From contig JAXBDG010000010.1 in NCBI GenBank assembly GCA_036320915.1, positions 2,108,001 to 2,172,000 of the forward strand: 64,000 nucleotides of DNA. Direction: 5' to 3'. This DNA comes from Linnemannia elongata. Its lineage: Eukaryota > Mortierellomycota > Mortierellomycetes > Mortierellales > Mortierellaceae. The notes under the pieces are model-generated. The model had not been told where the DNA came from and searched no databases. It saw only the letters and a list, made by a program, of their open reading frames with translations. A program made the position numbers and the translations under genes. Below are positions 56,501 to 64,000 of this stretch, piece by piece (position 1 is the first letter of the stretch; every line of letters starts with the position of its first letter).

Positions 56501-58913
56501 CTCTGACCCCAGTAAGTTCCAAGAGTACGATGGATCACCCCAGCTGACAGATCCTGCTTTATCTAATGCCCAGTTGATCGATACCGATGGCCCTTTGTTC
56601 ACGAGGAACCTTCTCACTGAGCCCTCCGTCATCCAGTTCCTGAGCGATCGCGTGAAGCAGAGTACTGGTACTTGGTTTAAGCGATCTCTCCTGGCAGTCA
56701 TCGAGCTGTCTAAGTCGGACGCCCAGGCTGGTCAGGCGGCGGCAAACGCTATCACCATCTTGGTCCGAGCCGGTGTGCGTTTCAATGGAGCCGAGCTTCA
56801 AGGCATTCGCATTCCAGGAGCGGATCTTACCGGTGGACAGTTCGACTCGGCACAACTACAAGACGCCGATTTGACAAGTGTCGATCTCTCCCAGACCTGG
56901 ATTCGGCAGGCGAACCTCAGCGGAGCGTGTATGGATGGAACTCGGTTTGGAGAGCTGCCGTATTTGGTGGAGTTGGAGGGGGTCTTGTCATGCGACATTT
57001 CACCGGACGGCAAGTTTCTCGCAGCGGGTTTGGTCAACGGCAACATCAGCATCTACGACACTGCAACCTGGACAAGGATTCAAATGTTCCAAGGGCACCA
57101 AGGTCGCGTCACAAGTCTTGCTTACTCACCGAACAGCCAACAACTTCTTTCTGGCAGCTGGGACAAAACAGCACGACTTTGGAACAGCGAGACTAGATCA
57201 GGCGACTTCATTCTGGAGGGACACTCAGAGGTGGTAGTTGCAGTGGCATTCTCTCCAACAGGCCAGCAGGTCGCAACGGCCAGTCTTGATGATTCGATAC
57301 GACTCTGGGACGCTCGGACCGGTGCCGCTCACGTCTTGGCCCACGACATCAACATGGTTATGGGCATTGCCTATTCACCAGACGGAACCAGGATTGTCTC
57401 GACCGATTGGGATAAGATGATCCGAATATTCGACGTACTCACCAAGCTCCCTGTGTTGATGCTTTGCGAGGATGATACGCTTCAATGTCTAACATATTCA
57501 CTTGACGGCCGGTGGATTGTTACAGGCTCTTATGAAGGACGTTTACAGTTGTGGGAGGCAACAGCCACCACCCTGGAGCGCGAACGAGTTTGGGCCGCAC
57601 ACGCTTCTACCATCAACAGTGTCACCTTTTCACCTGACGACCGATGGATTGCCTCATCCAGTTCTGACCAAACCGTGAAGCTATGGGACTCTCGTTCCGG
57701 CTTACTTCTCTCGTCGTTTGTCAGCCATACGGATTATGTCAACTGCGTTCGGTTTTCACCAAATGGCTCGTACATCGCCTCAGCAAGCTACGACAAGTCT
57801 CTGCGGCTGTGGGAGGTGAACGCGCCTAGAACAGGATTTGACTCTCATGAAATAGCATACCCACAGTCGTGCGCGACATACTCTCCGGACGGACAGCAGC
57901 TCATCACTGGCAGTCAACAGAGATCCATACGACAACTCAACGCGGATTCGGGAGACGTTGACTACGTTTTTCCTGATCACCTATACAACATAACTTGCGT
58001 TGCATTCTCCCCAGACGGTCTCCACTTGGCCATTGGCGGCGGCAGCGAGAGTGAGGTGATACTCTGGAGCGTCGAATCCCGCGCCGCCTCCTTTGTGCTT
58101 AACGGGCACAAGACCCGCGTGAACTGTCTAGCCTTCTCACCTTGCGGTCACTGGCTTTCTTCAGGTGGTTATGACCCGGAGGTGCGACTTTGGGATGCTC
58201 GTTCGGGAGAAGCCGTTGATATTCTTATTGGCCATAAGGGAGTTGTGGAGAGCGTTGCTTTTTCTCCGGATGGTCGCTGGATTGCTTCGGCATGCGGAAA
58301 GGGAATTGTCCTACTCTGGGAGACAGGAACTGGCGAGCTCAAGGCGGGAAAGAGTATCGACGCTGGTCTCCACAAATTGAATGTTGTCGCTTACAAGCCC
58401 GGTTGTCTGCAGGTCGCCTCCTGCCACGGGGATGGAAGCATTCGATTGTGGGACGACGATCAACAACTCCAAGGTTTCCGATATATCTTGAACCAGGATC
58501 TGCGCATTCACCGATTCGCGTTCTCATCCTGTGGCCAGTGGGTAGCAACGACTCACGAGACCTGTGTTCGACTCTGGAAGCTGTCATCCCCGGATCAGGA
58601 TCAGCGGGCGTTTCCGCTGCAGGATCAAGATTGTGTGTCAGTCATCGAGGAGTTCACGAGAGCTGCTGGGTACGTTATTTGGAAGCCCAACAGGTTGGAG
58701 TTTGCGACGGCCAGTTATGAAGGATCGATCTGCGCCTGGCGGGTGGTGGAGGACACCAATGGGTCAGGAAGAGTGTCTGTTCGTCTGTTATGGTCTTCTG
58801 GACCTGCAACTCTTGCCGCCTCGGGCGCCTTACTTCATGATACCGTCGGTCTCAGCACGATGAATCGCAAGTTGCTTGAGCTGCGCGGCGCTATTGGGTC
58901 TTCAACCAACTAA
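53595..58913 (+). CDS. Intact NLR-like receptor: Arm-like, NACHT, WD40
   Basis: STAND-class signal-transducing NTPase, the fungal analogue of NOD-like immune receptors, probably cytosolic. Single exon of 1772 residues from ATG 53,595 (an earlier in-frame ATG at about 53,497 is possible). Order: start module MNNYPLDQLGAHVPGKESINT; a helical Arm-repeat-like region, about 120-560, with VAINAFEIAGTVYEGVGSLME; then YISHMAKDNLQ and NACHT with Walker A GDSGAGKST at 627-635 and Walker B FIVICDGYDE near 699; helical WH-like part with FLHRSMLEYFLSR; pentapeptide-like segment about 1066-1120 (GIRIPGADLTGGQFDSAQL); and WD40 repeats from about 1129 to the end. I count 14 WD40 units, enough for two seven-blade propellers. 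The WD40 domain would sense, NACHT would oligomerise, and the N-terminus would signal; this is by family analogy. No frame break was found. Confidence 0.9.
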   Translation: MNNYPLDQLGAHVPGKESINTVPPLRKRDKFLDLLSLPKSLFKIKAKRSTQTLKFQALNQHSTQSSVTSQVDDLQDIPLPLASDVDCLYKDTFPENVAIPAVKTTLPGLLERIERTEQLLYCNMLLPQDSVVSSSFDVGEDKVPDNPANTPQGPTLDEGEQKWLTEIKEDPMRQDRMKWLVMKMVEAFVAETTKDSTKIAEIVALGPVLQKEPYRKLLSSFIHDFDNSRILDINLLQGLVQLVQSASPGFLVSDDLVKVLSLLRTHLEGTHQQSSEHSYHLTLAVSRILDIMAEHKVQDLDRVLEHEPLSAVLSGLKDSFDPYLMYQACYAFQALQYVPDDETVLQAVLRLSTGVVDGVVKVGSVLKLDLGSVLEGLEQLQEVAINAFEIAGTVYEGVGSLMESGRGVLESLKKGLGSGQKRPWYPAVRAAYAFVQAGQLKDVKQLIYEAPCRRDSLFQWGICQLLGEIAVDSVWIVATRQQAIDLLGHLYKEDQEWGRDESVKTWMLTVLATLGSSSDGAINKYSLTLLQELDSGNSPKTQHSYPLRYCLPIPESSPILAKVQGIPYLEYELYNLRTQRLKDVNLPIYISHMAKDNLQARDNDALPLMDKLQEFLASDRQVMLILGDSGAGKSTFNKYLERQLWTEYKRGGPIPLFINLPALERPAKDLMGEQLREYNFSNEQIQELKQHRQFIVICDGYDESQLTANLHNSNSFNTSGQWNVKLVISCRSQYLGQDYHDRFVPSRGGHYNQPGVELFQEAVIAPFSTEQIKNYVEQYVPLEPRTWRTQDYMDKLTTIPNLMDLVKNPFLLSLALEALPGVIEGQQDLSTIRITRVQLYDTFVKHWSNVNKRRLQSHTLSTEDRVVFDDLLDAGFISTSIEYSTQLALAIFEKQDGNPIVQYVHHKDKDTWRAQFFGKDSEARLLRDSSPLTRTGNLHRFLHRSMLEYFLSRAIFDPSKDIFNPGKPVSDPSKFQEYDGSPQLTDPALSNAQLIDTDGPLFTRNLLTEPSVIQFLSDRVKQSTGTWFKRSLLAVIELSKSDAQAGQAAANAITILVRAGVRFNGAELQGIRIPGADLTGGQFDSAQLQDADLTSVDLSQTWIRQANLSGACMDGTRFGELPYLVELEGVLSCDISPDGKFLAAGLVNGNISIYDTATWTRIQMFQGHQGRVTSLAYSPNSQQLLSGSWDKTARLWNSETRSGDFILEGHSEVVVAVAFSPTGQQVATASLDDSIRLWDARTGAAHVLAHDINMVMGIAYSPDGTRIVSTDWDKMIRIFDVLTKLPVLMLCEDDTLQCLTYSLDGRWIVTGSYEGRLQLWEATATTLERERVWAAHASTINSVTFSPDDRWIASSSSDQTVKLWDSRSGLLLSSFVSHTDYVNCVRFSPNGSYIASASYDKSLRLWEVNAPRTGFDSHEIAYPQSCATYSPDGQQLITGSQQRSIRQLNADSGDVDYVFPDHLYNITCVAFSPDGLHLAIGGGSESEVILWSVESRAASFVLNGHKTRVNCLAFSPCGHWLSSGGYDPEVRLWDARSGEAVDILIGHKGVVESVAFSPDGRWIASACGKGIVLLWETGTGELKAGKSIDAGLHKLNVVAYKPGCLQVASCHGDGSIRLWDDDQQLQGFRYILNQDLRIHRFAFSSCGQWVATTHETCVRLWKLSSPDQDQRAFPLQDQDCVSVIEEFTRAAGYVIWKPNRLEFATASYEGSICAWRVVEDTNGSGRVSVRLLWSSGPATLAASGALLHDTVGLSTMNRKLLELRGAIGSSTN

Positions 58914-60009
58914 TCCGAACGCCAATTTGCATCACCTCTCGCAACGCCGTCAACATTTTGTTTATTAAAGAGCGCCTTTTGAACAAGTCAGCCTTATACT
59001 TCCTTGTCTGCAACTGTTATTTCATTTTTAATATTCAAGATGTCGAAGTTGACTCTTGCCTTTGATACCCCTTGGATTTATAGGAATGATCTTGCGACGG
59101 TTTCATCCCATCTCATTTTCCCTTTTTGTTTCTCGTTCAGTGCTCATTAGTCTTTGCTTCAATTGCATATGTTAATTTAAATGCAACAGACACTGCGTAT
59201 GGAGGAATGCTAATGTGGATCGTAACGAGGTTGCTTCGCCCTTCGCTCCTTCGCCAGACCTGATGTGACCAGCGATGAAGTCGAGACAAACAAATTTCAT
59301 CAATAGGAGAACTAATGTACTATGAGTCGCCTCTTCATTCTCATCCATAATTCAAATACCTTATAACAAGTTGATCACTCCCCTATATCATTTTTTTGTT
59401 CAGCAAACACAACAAGATGTAAGCCCGCTCGGTACAAATGTCCAGGTCTGCGATGCGCATATGTGATTAGGTTGCCGCCCGAGAACACATCTGAACCTCA
59501 CTCTCCATCTTCTCGAGCCTAAGGCAAGTCCACGCAGGACCGCCATTGATAAGTTCATCTTCCAGAACCAAGTGACCGTCTTTTAGGTATACCTCTAGCT
59601 ATCTTTTCACTCATAGAACAAGGATAACAAGGTCAAGAGAGATTTTTTAGGTCAAGGAAAAAGCTGGTCTGGCGTAGGTCTTCTGGCGGGAGTGATTCCA
59701 TGGTTCATTATCGGTCTGGAGCGTTGTGCAGACGTATTATTACGCGTGGGGACAAAGGAGCAGAGGTAAAGAACAACCGTGCCGAGAAAGAATACCTTTA
59801 TGATTGAGAAAAGGACAGAGTATGAAGTATAGGTGAAAGCGCAGAGTATGAAGAGGATGGGGAGGCAGGAGTGTGAACAGTCCCGAAATAAAATGAAAAT
59901 AAAACGCGTTTCTCTGGCGACGATGAACATGTCAGATGAAATCAGGACAAAATCTTCTATTTTCTTACTGTACATATTTTTATTTGACCCTCATATTAAA
60001 ATTCACGTC
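58914..60009. other. Intergenic, no gene recognised
   Basis: Between the NLR and ARG3. A minus-strand open frame at 59,652-59,975 is hydrophobic but has no family likeness. No RNA gene seen. Confidence 0.5.
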
Positions 60010-61467
60010 CTAGAAGCCCTTCTTGACAAGAAGCTGGTTGATACACGCCAAGATCGTCCACTTGCGGTTCTCAGCCTCCTGGAAGACATGCGAACGAGGT
60101 GAATAGAAAACATCATCGGTGACCTCTTCTTGCTTACGAGGGAGACAGTGCAAGAACTTCCAGTCGGCATTGGCGCCGCTTTGTTCAATCAGATCGGTCG
60201 TCAATTGGTATCCTGCGAACGATGCGATGCGCTGTTTCTTTTCTTCTTCCTGTCCCATACTGATCCTATTATGTTGCAAGTAAATGAAAGTGGTACTGGG
60301 TAAGCCGGTGTGCATGATTGTGTTAAACAATTGAACAGTTCGGCGAATGCACAGAAAAGAGGAGAACGTACCAAGTGTCGGTAACGATGATATCGGCGTT
60401 ACGAAGCGCATCCTTGGGATCGTGGTAAACCTCCAAATCCGTGCCATGGACTTGGGCATTCTTCTGTGCCTGCTTCAAGATCTCGGCATTAGGTTCATAC
60501 CCCTTAGGGGTCGCCATGGTGATATGCATCCCGACCTTGGGCAACTGCAACATCAACGAGTGCAGGATGTTGTTTCCGTCTCCGACCCAGGCCAGACGCA
60601 GGTTCTTGAGAGTTGATGTGGGGGCGGTGGTGTGTGGATCGGATCCTGAGGGAGTGTAGAGTTCGTGGAGGGTCATGAGGTCGGCGAGGATTTGAGTTGG
60701 ATGATACAGGTCTGAGAGGGCATTGATGATTGGCACTGTGGAGTACTTTGCCAACGTCTATCGTTGGATTAAGGAGATGAAGTGCGGGGGTGAGAAAAAG
60801 AAAGTTACAAGTCACAAGTGATCTTTTGTGCTTAGATCCCATTTGTTACCTCGATCTCGGAGTGGGCTCCGACGCGGGCCATGATGCCGTCGACCATGCT
60901 CGAGACAACCTTAGAGGTATCCAGCAGAGACTCGTTCACACCCAATTGAATATCCTGCGACCCCAAAAACATCGCATGTCCACCTATCATTCATCGTTCA
61001 CCACGCAAAATCAATACAAAATCAGCACATCTGTTGATGAACAATTCAACACGAACAAACATCATCAGTCAACAAGACATACCAAGATAAGCGACGGCGG
61101 TCTCAGTGGCGACACGGGTGCGAGTCGATCGCTTAGAGAACATCAACGCCATAGTCTTCCCTGCCAAAGGTGCACCACTAGGCTGTCCCAGAACCTTTGC
61201 CTGATGCTTGAACAAGCAGGCACTTTGGATAATATCCGACAATTGTTTTGGGGAAAGATCGTTATCGGTCAAGAGATGGGGCACTCCCGAGACGGCGGGC
61301 ACATCTGCGGTCGAGTAGATCTTATTGTTCTGTTTGCTTGACTGAGGGGAGGTGTGGAAGGATCGGGCGGCGGCGGATGAGATCGCTGTTGCTGTTGCTG
61401 CTGCTGCTGAGGGAGTGGTGGTGTGGGCAGCGACGACGGTTGTGAGGCGGATAGTTGACTTGAGCAT
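60010..61467 (-). CDS. ARG3: Ornithine carbamoyltransferase, mitochondrial
   Basis: Converts ornithine and carbamoyl phosphate to citrulline in arginine synthesis. Four exons: 61467-61083, 60983-60850, 60757-60372 and 60265-60010; phases agree, 386 residues. Residues 1-40 ([18 protein letters not shown], Ala/Ser/Arg-rich) are a mitochondrial presequence; in yeast the enzyme is cytosolic, in other fungi mitochondrial. Signature motifs: [13 protein letters not shown], carbamoyl-phosphate site FSKRSTRTR, splice-made [64 protein letters not shown] and the ornithine/catalytic HCLPRK. All catalytic residues are present. A TATAAAAA motif lies about 160 bases before the ATG. Confidence 0.96.
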
Positions 61468-61625
61468 TTTTGTTAGAAAGGATGTGTGAGGTATATCTTG
61501 TAGAGATGGGTATGTATATGTATAAGGTACAAGAAGGCTTGAATGCGATCGAGGGGCGATGAAGAATGAGAGTGAAGAAGTGAAGTGAAGTGAAGGAAAG
61601 AAAAGAAAGGCAATGATCCACGCCC

Positions 61626-61633
61626 TTTTTATA
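61626..61633 (-). promoter_or_regulatory. TATA box candidate of ARG3
   Basis: TATAAAAA on the minus strand about 160 bases upstream of the ARG3 ATG. Confidence 0.4.
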
Positions 61634-61842
61634 TGCGTCCATCGAGACACCGTTGGACTCGAAATTGATCAAAAACTCAAATGCAGAGTCACCACGCATC
61701 CAAATGACAAAAGCCGTCACAATTATCTTTTCGCTCGGAGAATTGAACAGTGGAAGAAGGTATCTCTGTATTTCATGTGCAACCACAACTCCCACGCAAA
61801 CAACCAAAAAGTCCTCCCTACGAAAAACTACGAAAAGACAAA

Positions 61843-62658
61843 TTACTGAAGCATCTTGACACCAAGCGCGTCAAGACGACCCCGGAGCTCGTGCTTATCC
61901 TCAATAGCCTGCAACTTATCCCTTCCACCAATCGACTCGCCCGCGAAGAAAATGGACGGAAACGTCGAGTGTCCATGCGTAATCTTTGTCAAAATTCTCT
62001 TGATATCATCTCCTTTTGCTATTGTTTTCATTATTAGAGAGAAAAACGGTTAGGTCATAGGTCTGCAATTGAAAGACGAGAGGACACGGCAATTGGAGGA
62101 GAAAAAGGCGAAAGAGACAAAAGGACTTACGTTCGAGGTCGACTTCCAATAGTCCAAAGTCGTTGGTATATGTCTTGAGCAGCTTCTTTGCTGCAGCAGA
62201 GTATCTATTCCACATATTCACACGTAAGGTGGTTTTTATCAGTTAAAAACCCCATTGGACGACATGTATACGCAATTCCCAATATTCAAACTATACAAGC
62301 AAAACACTCACTGGCAGTAGGTCTTGGAAAAGACCATGACACGGTTCTGATCAATCAACCCTTGGATACGGCGCTCAAGCGCCACAGTCGGCGTCTCTGG
62401 CACATCCTGGTCTGCATCCACCAACAAAGGCTCTCCTTCTCCGTCGACTTCCGTGTGTCCCGAGTGTCCCTGTTGTGTTAACGATTTCCCTTCTCCCGTT
62501 GATAGTTCGGTGTTATCAGCTCCTGAGCGGTAGATTGTAGCGGTGTAAAAGACACAGTAGAATGCTATGGCGACAAGGGCGAGGACTCGGAACCGTCGTG
62601 ACCGGACGATGGTCGTGATGACGTTCTTGGGTTTTGGTTTTGTTGAAAGTGCCTCCAT
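61843..62658 (-). CDS. GRX6: Membrane-anchored monothiol glutaredoxin, Grx6/7-like
   Basis: Thiol-disulphide or Fe-S-type glutaredoxin of the secretory pathway. Three exons: 62658-62312, 62204-62131 and 62012-61843; 196 residues. Residues 25-43 (VLALVAIAFYCVFYTATIY) form a signal anchor behind a basic N-terminus, giving a type II topology with the catalytic domain in the ER/Golgi lumen. The active site is split by intron 1: FSKTYC then QYSAAAKKLL, i.e. C-Q-Y-S with the first Cys at about 115, a CxxS monothiol site like yeast Grx6 (CSYS) and Grx7 (CPYS). The glutathione-binding end shows THGHSTFPSIFFAGESIGGRDKL, with the TVP loop changed to TFP. The acceptor of exon 3 could also be 8-9 bases upstream in the same frame. 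Confidence 0.88.
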
Positions 62659-63141
62659 TATAATGTTTTGAGCTGTAGTTCCTGAGTTGTGCGTTGTGAG
62701 GGTGCTGTTGTTGTTGTTGGAATGAGTGTGTGAGAGTGTGTGTTGATGAGAAAAAGAAGGAAAAGAGAAAGAAAGGAGAAAGAAAAGAGAGAAAAAGGAT
62801 GAGAAAGAGGAAGGGGTGTACAAAAAGTTGAGAAAAGAAAGCGAGGAAAGACGAAGAAAGAGGAGTCTTAACTCTGCCCCGCCCCCTTTTACCCTTGTCT
62901 CGACCCACCAAAGCCCACTTTTGGCTCACAAGACACAGTACAACCAAAACGCTATTTCATTTCACTTTCATATCTGTTTTTGCTTGCCTTTGTAACGATG
63001 ATGCGTCTCTTGGTCTTATTGTCTCTCCCTCTGTCTCGCAACGACCACACAAACCACGCAAGCAAAAGGAAAGAGAGAGCGAACCTTTGTTTTGTTTTTA
63101 TTTCAATTTCGCTTATTCACGCCCTATTCATCCATCCAGCC
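62659..63141. other. Intergenic, GA-rich leader of the glutaredoxin gene
   Basis: 62,700-62,870 is GA-rich (C/T-rich on the minus strand), the usual leader composition here. No gene. Confidence 0.55.
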
Positions 63142-63807
63142 TTAAATAGAAGTAGGAAGCGCAATAGTCAAACAAGCAAGTCCCATCTCCCGATCCTCCC
63201 AACTCCCTCCTGCAAAATCCATCGATACCCCCGTCGTCCTCCCATACCCAACCCAACAGTTCCCCTTTCTCCCTCCCCCTTGCTTTTCCTCCGGTTCGCC
63301 CAACAGCTGCACCACCTCGTGACCCTTCTTCTCCATATCCATCTTCACAAACTCTCTCGGCTCTGTCGTCGAATTAGAGGTTGTTGGCTTCTTGGGGATG
63401 ACGAAGGTTAGAGGGAAGGTCTCGTATTTATCCGCGGGGCTTCGGTAAAGATGAATGGCGACCAGTCTAAGGACGGACGGGTCTGGTGTGGAGTTGGTGT
63501 ATACGGACGGGATCAGTGGTTGTGAGGGCTCATAGTTGAATGAGATCCCAAAGGAAGGATATGAATAGTACACCGCATCCTTGTATATTTTGACTGTTGG
63601 CCTCGGTACTGCAGACGTAGCTCCTGTGGTTGTATTGTTGTTATTCTTCTTGTGCAAAGCCGCTGCTGTCTCTACAAGGAGTGCATCCACTTCAGGTGAG
63701 CCTGGATGTTGACCAAGTAATGAATGGAGCTCCATGGCTGATTCTTGATTGTCCTGTAAAACAAAGTGGAGAGAGATCAGGTTTTCCTGTTGAAGTGGGT
63801 GTGACAT
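63142..63807 (-). CDS. Conserved-looking protein, function unknown
   Basis: Single open frame of 221 residues from ATG 63,807. It begins MSHPLQQENLISLHFVLQDN. A middle segment TVKIYKDAVYYSYPSFGISFNYEP and a later RLVAIHLYRSPADKYETFPLTF suggest a compact beta-rich domain, followed by GRKGNCWVGYGRTTGVSMDFAGGSWEDREM near the end. No transmembrane segment or signal peptide. I do not recognise the family; composition and lack of stops support a real gene. Same strand as GRX6 and ARG3, about 480 bases upstream of GRX6. Confidence 0.65.
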   Translation of the reverse strand: MSHPLQQENLISLHFVLQDNQESAMELHSLLGQHPGSPEVDALLVETAAALHKKNNNNTTTGATSAVPRPTVKIYKDAVYYSYPSFGISFNYEPSQPLIPSVYTNSTPDPSVLRLVAIHLYRSPADKYETFPLTFVIPKKPTTSNSTTEPREFVKMDMEKKGHEVVQLLGEPEEKQGGGRKGNCWVGYGRTTGVSMDFAGGSWEDREMGLACLTIALPTSI

Positions 63808-64000
63808 TTTTTCCAGTTTTTTATTTTTTCGCTCTTCTGTGTTTGCTAATTTTCAATTTCAGATAACGCCTGTCTACATGTGTCTCCTGTCTCCTAAGTT
63901 GAAGTCATTGAAAACGTGGACAACTGGACAAGTCCGACGACTGTCTCGAACAACAGCCAACATCCGCTACTTAGCGGTGCTGGCGATCCCGAGAAAAGCT
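63808..64000. other. Right edge, nothing recognised
   Basis: Promoter side of the unknown gene; too short to judge. Confidence 0.4.

Overview
The window reads as nuclear DNA of a filamentous fungus of the Mortierellomycotina (Mortierella/Linnemannia group). The inference rests on intron-rich genes with short GT-AG introns, long C/T-rich leaders just before start codons, very long homopolymer T tracts, and expanded families I associate with that group: NACHT-WD40 NLR-like proteins, Crinkler-like proteins, F-box/LRR proteins and HSPA12-type Hsp70 proteins. No database search was possible, so species is not assigned. Exon borders were read by eye from splice signals, phase and family conservation.

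Housekeeping blocks sit at the two ends and in islands. At 0.7-5.7 kb is a type II phosphatidylinositol 4-kinase (LSB6). At 16.5-22.1 kb are alanine-glyoxylate aminotransferase (AGX1), then the divergent pair FYV7 (rRNA processing) and TSR4 (ribosomal protein chaperone) sharing a 323-bp promoter. At 47.5-51.4 kb are mitochondrial ribosomal protein bL21m and a tail-anchored F-box/PP2-like protein. At 60-63.8 kb are ornithine carbamoyltransferase (ARG3), a membrane monothiol glutaredoxin (GRX6-like) and an unrecognised conserved-looking protein, all on the minus strand.

The rest is accessory DNA. The main theme is a dispersed family of NLR-like immune-receptor genes. One copy is intact (53,595-58,913; Arm-like helical region, NACHT NTPase, pentapeptide-like segment, 14 WD40 repeats). 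One is long but broken and has an unrelated N-terminus (8,101-11,985). One is a C-terminal WD40 remnant fused in frame to another decayed protein (13,986-15,073). A minus-strand C-terminal remnant and N-terminal remnant lie side by side (44.8-46.8 kb). The DNA upstream of the intact gene recurs at 12.1-12.5 kb and, inverted, at 45.2-46.2 kb, so whole upstream-plus-N-terminus modules have been copied and shuffled.

Other accessory content: an intronless tryptophan-monooxygenase-like flavin amine oxidase, an HSPA12-type Hsp70, a coiled-coil gene with a duplicated exon, a C2H2 zinc-finger gene, three decayed Crinkler-like fragments, an LRR protein made of near-identical 84-bp units, a 69-residue secreted cystine-knot-like peptide, Helitron-like remnants in inverted orientation at 22-23 kb and 34-35 kb, degenerate minisatellites, and three pieces of 28S rRNA that all begin at the same rRNA position. 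The general picture is a fast-evolving, repeat-rich region of defence or symbiosis-related genes between conserved genes.
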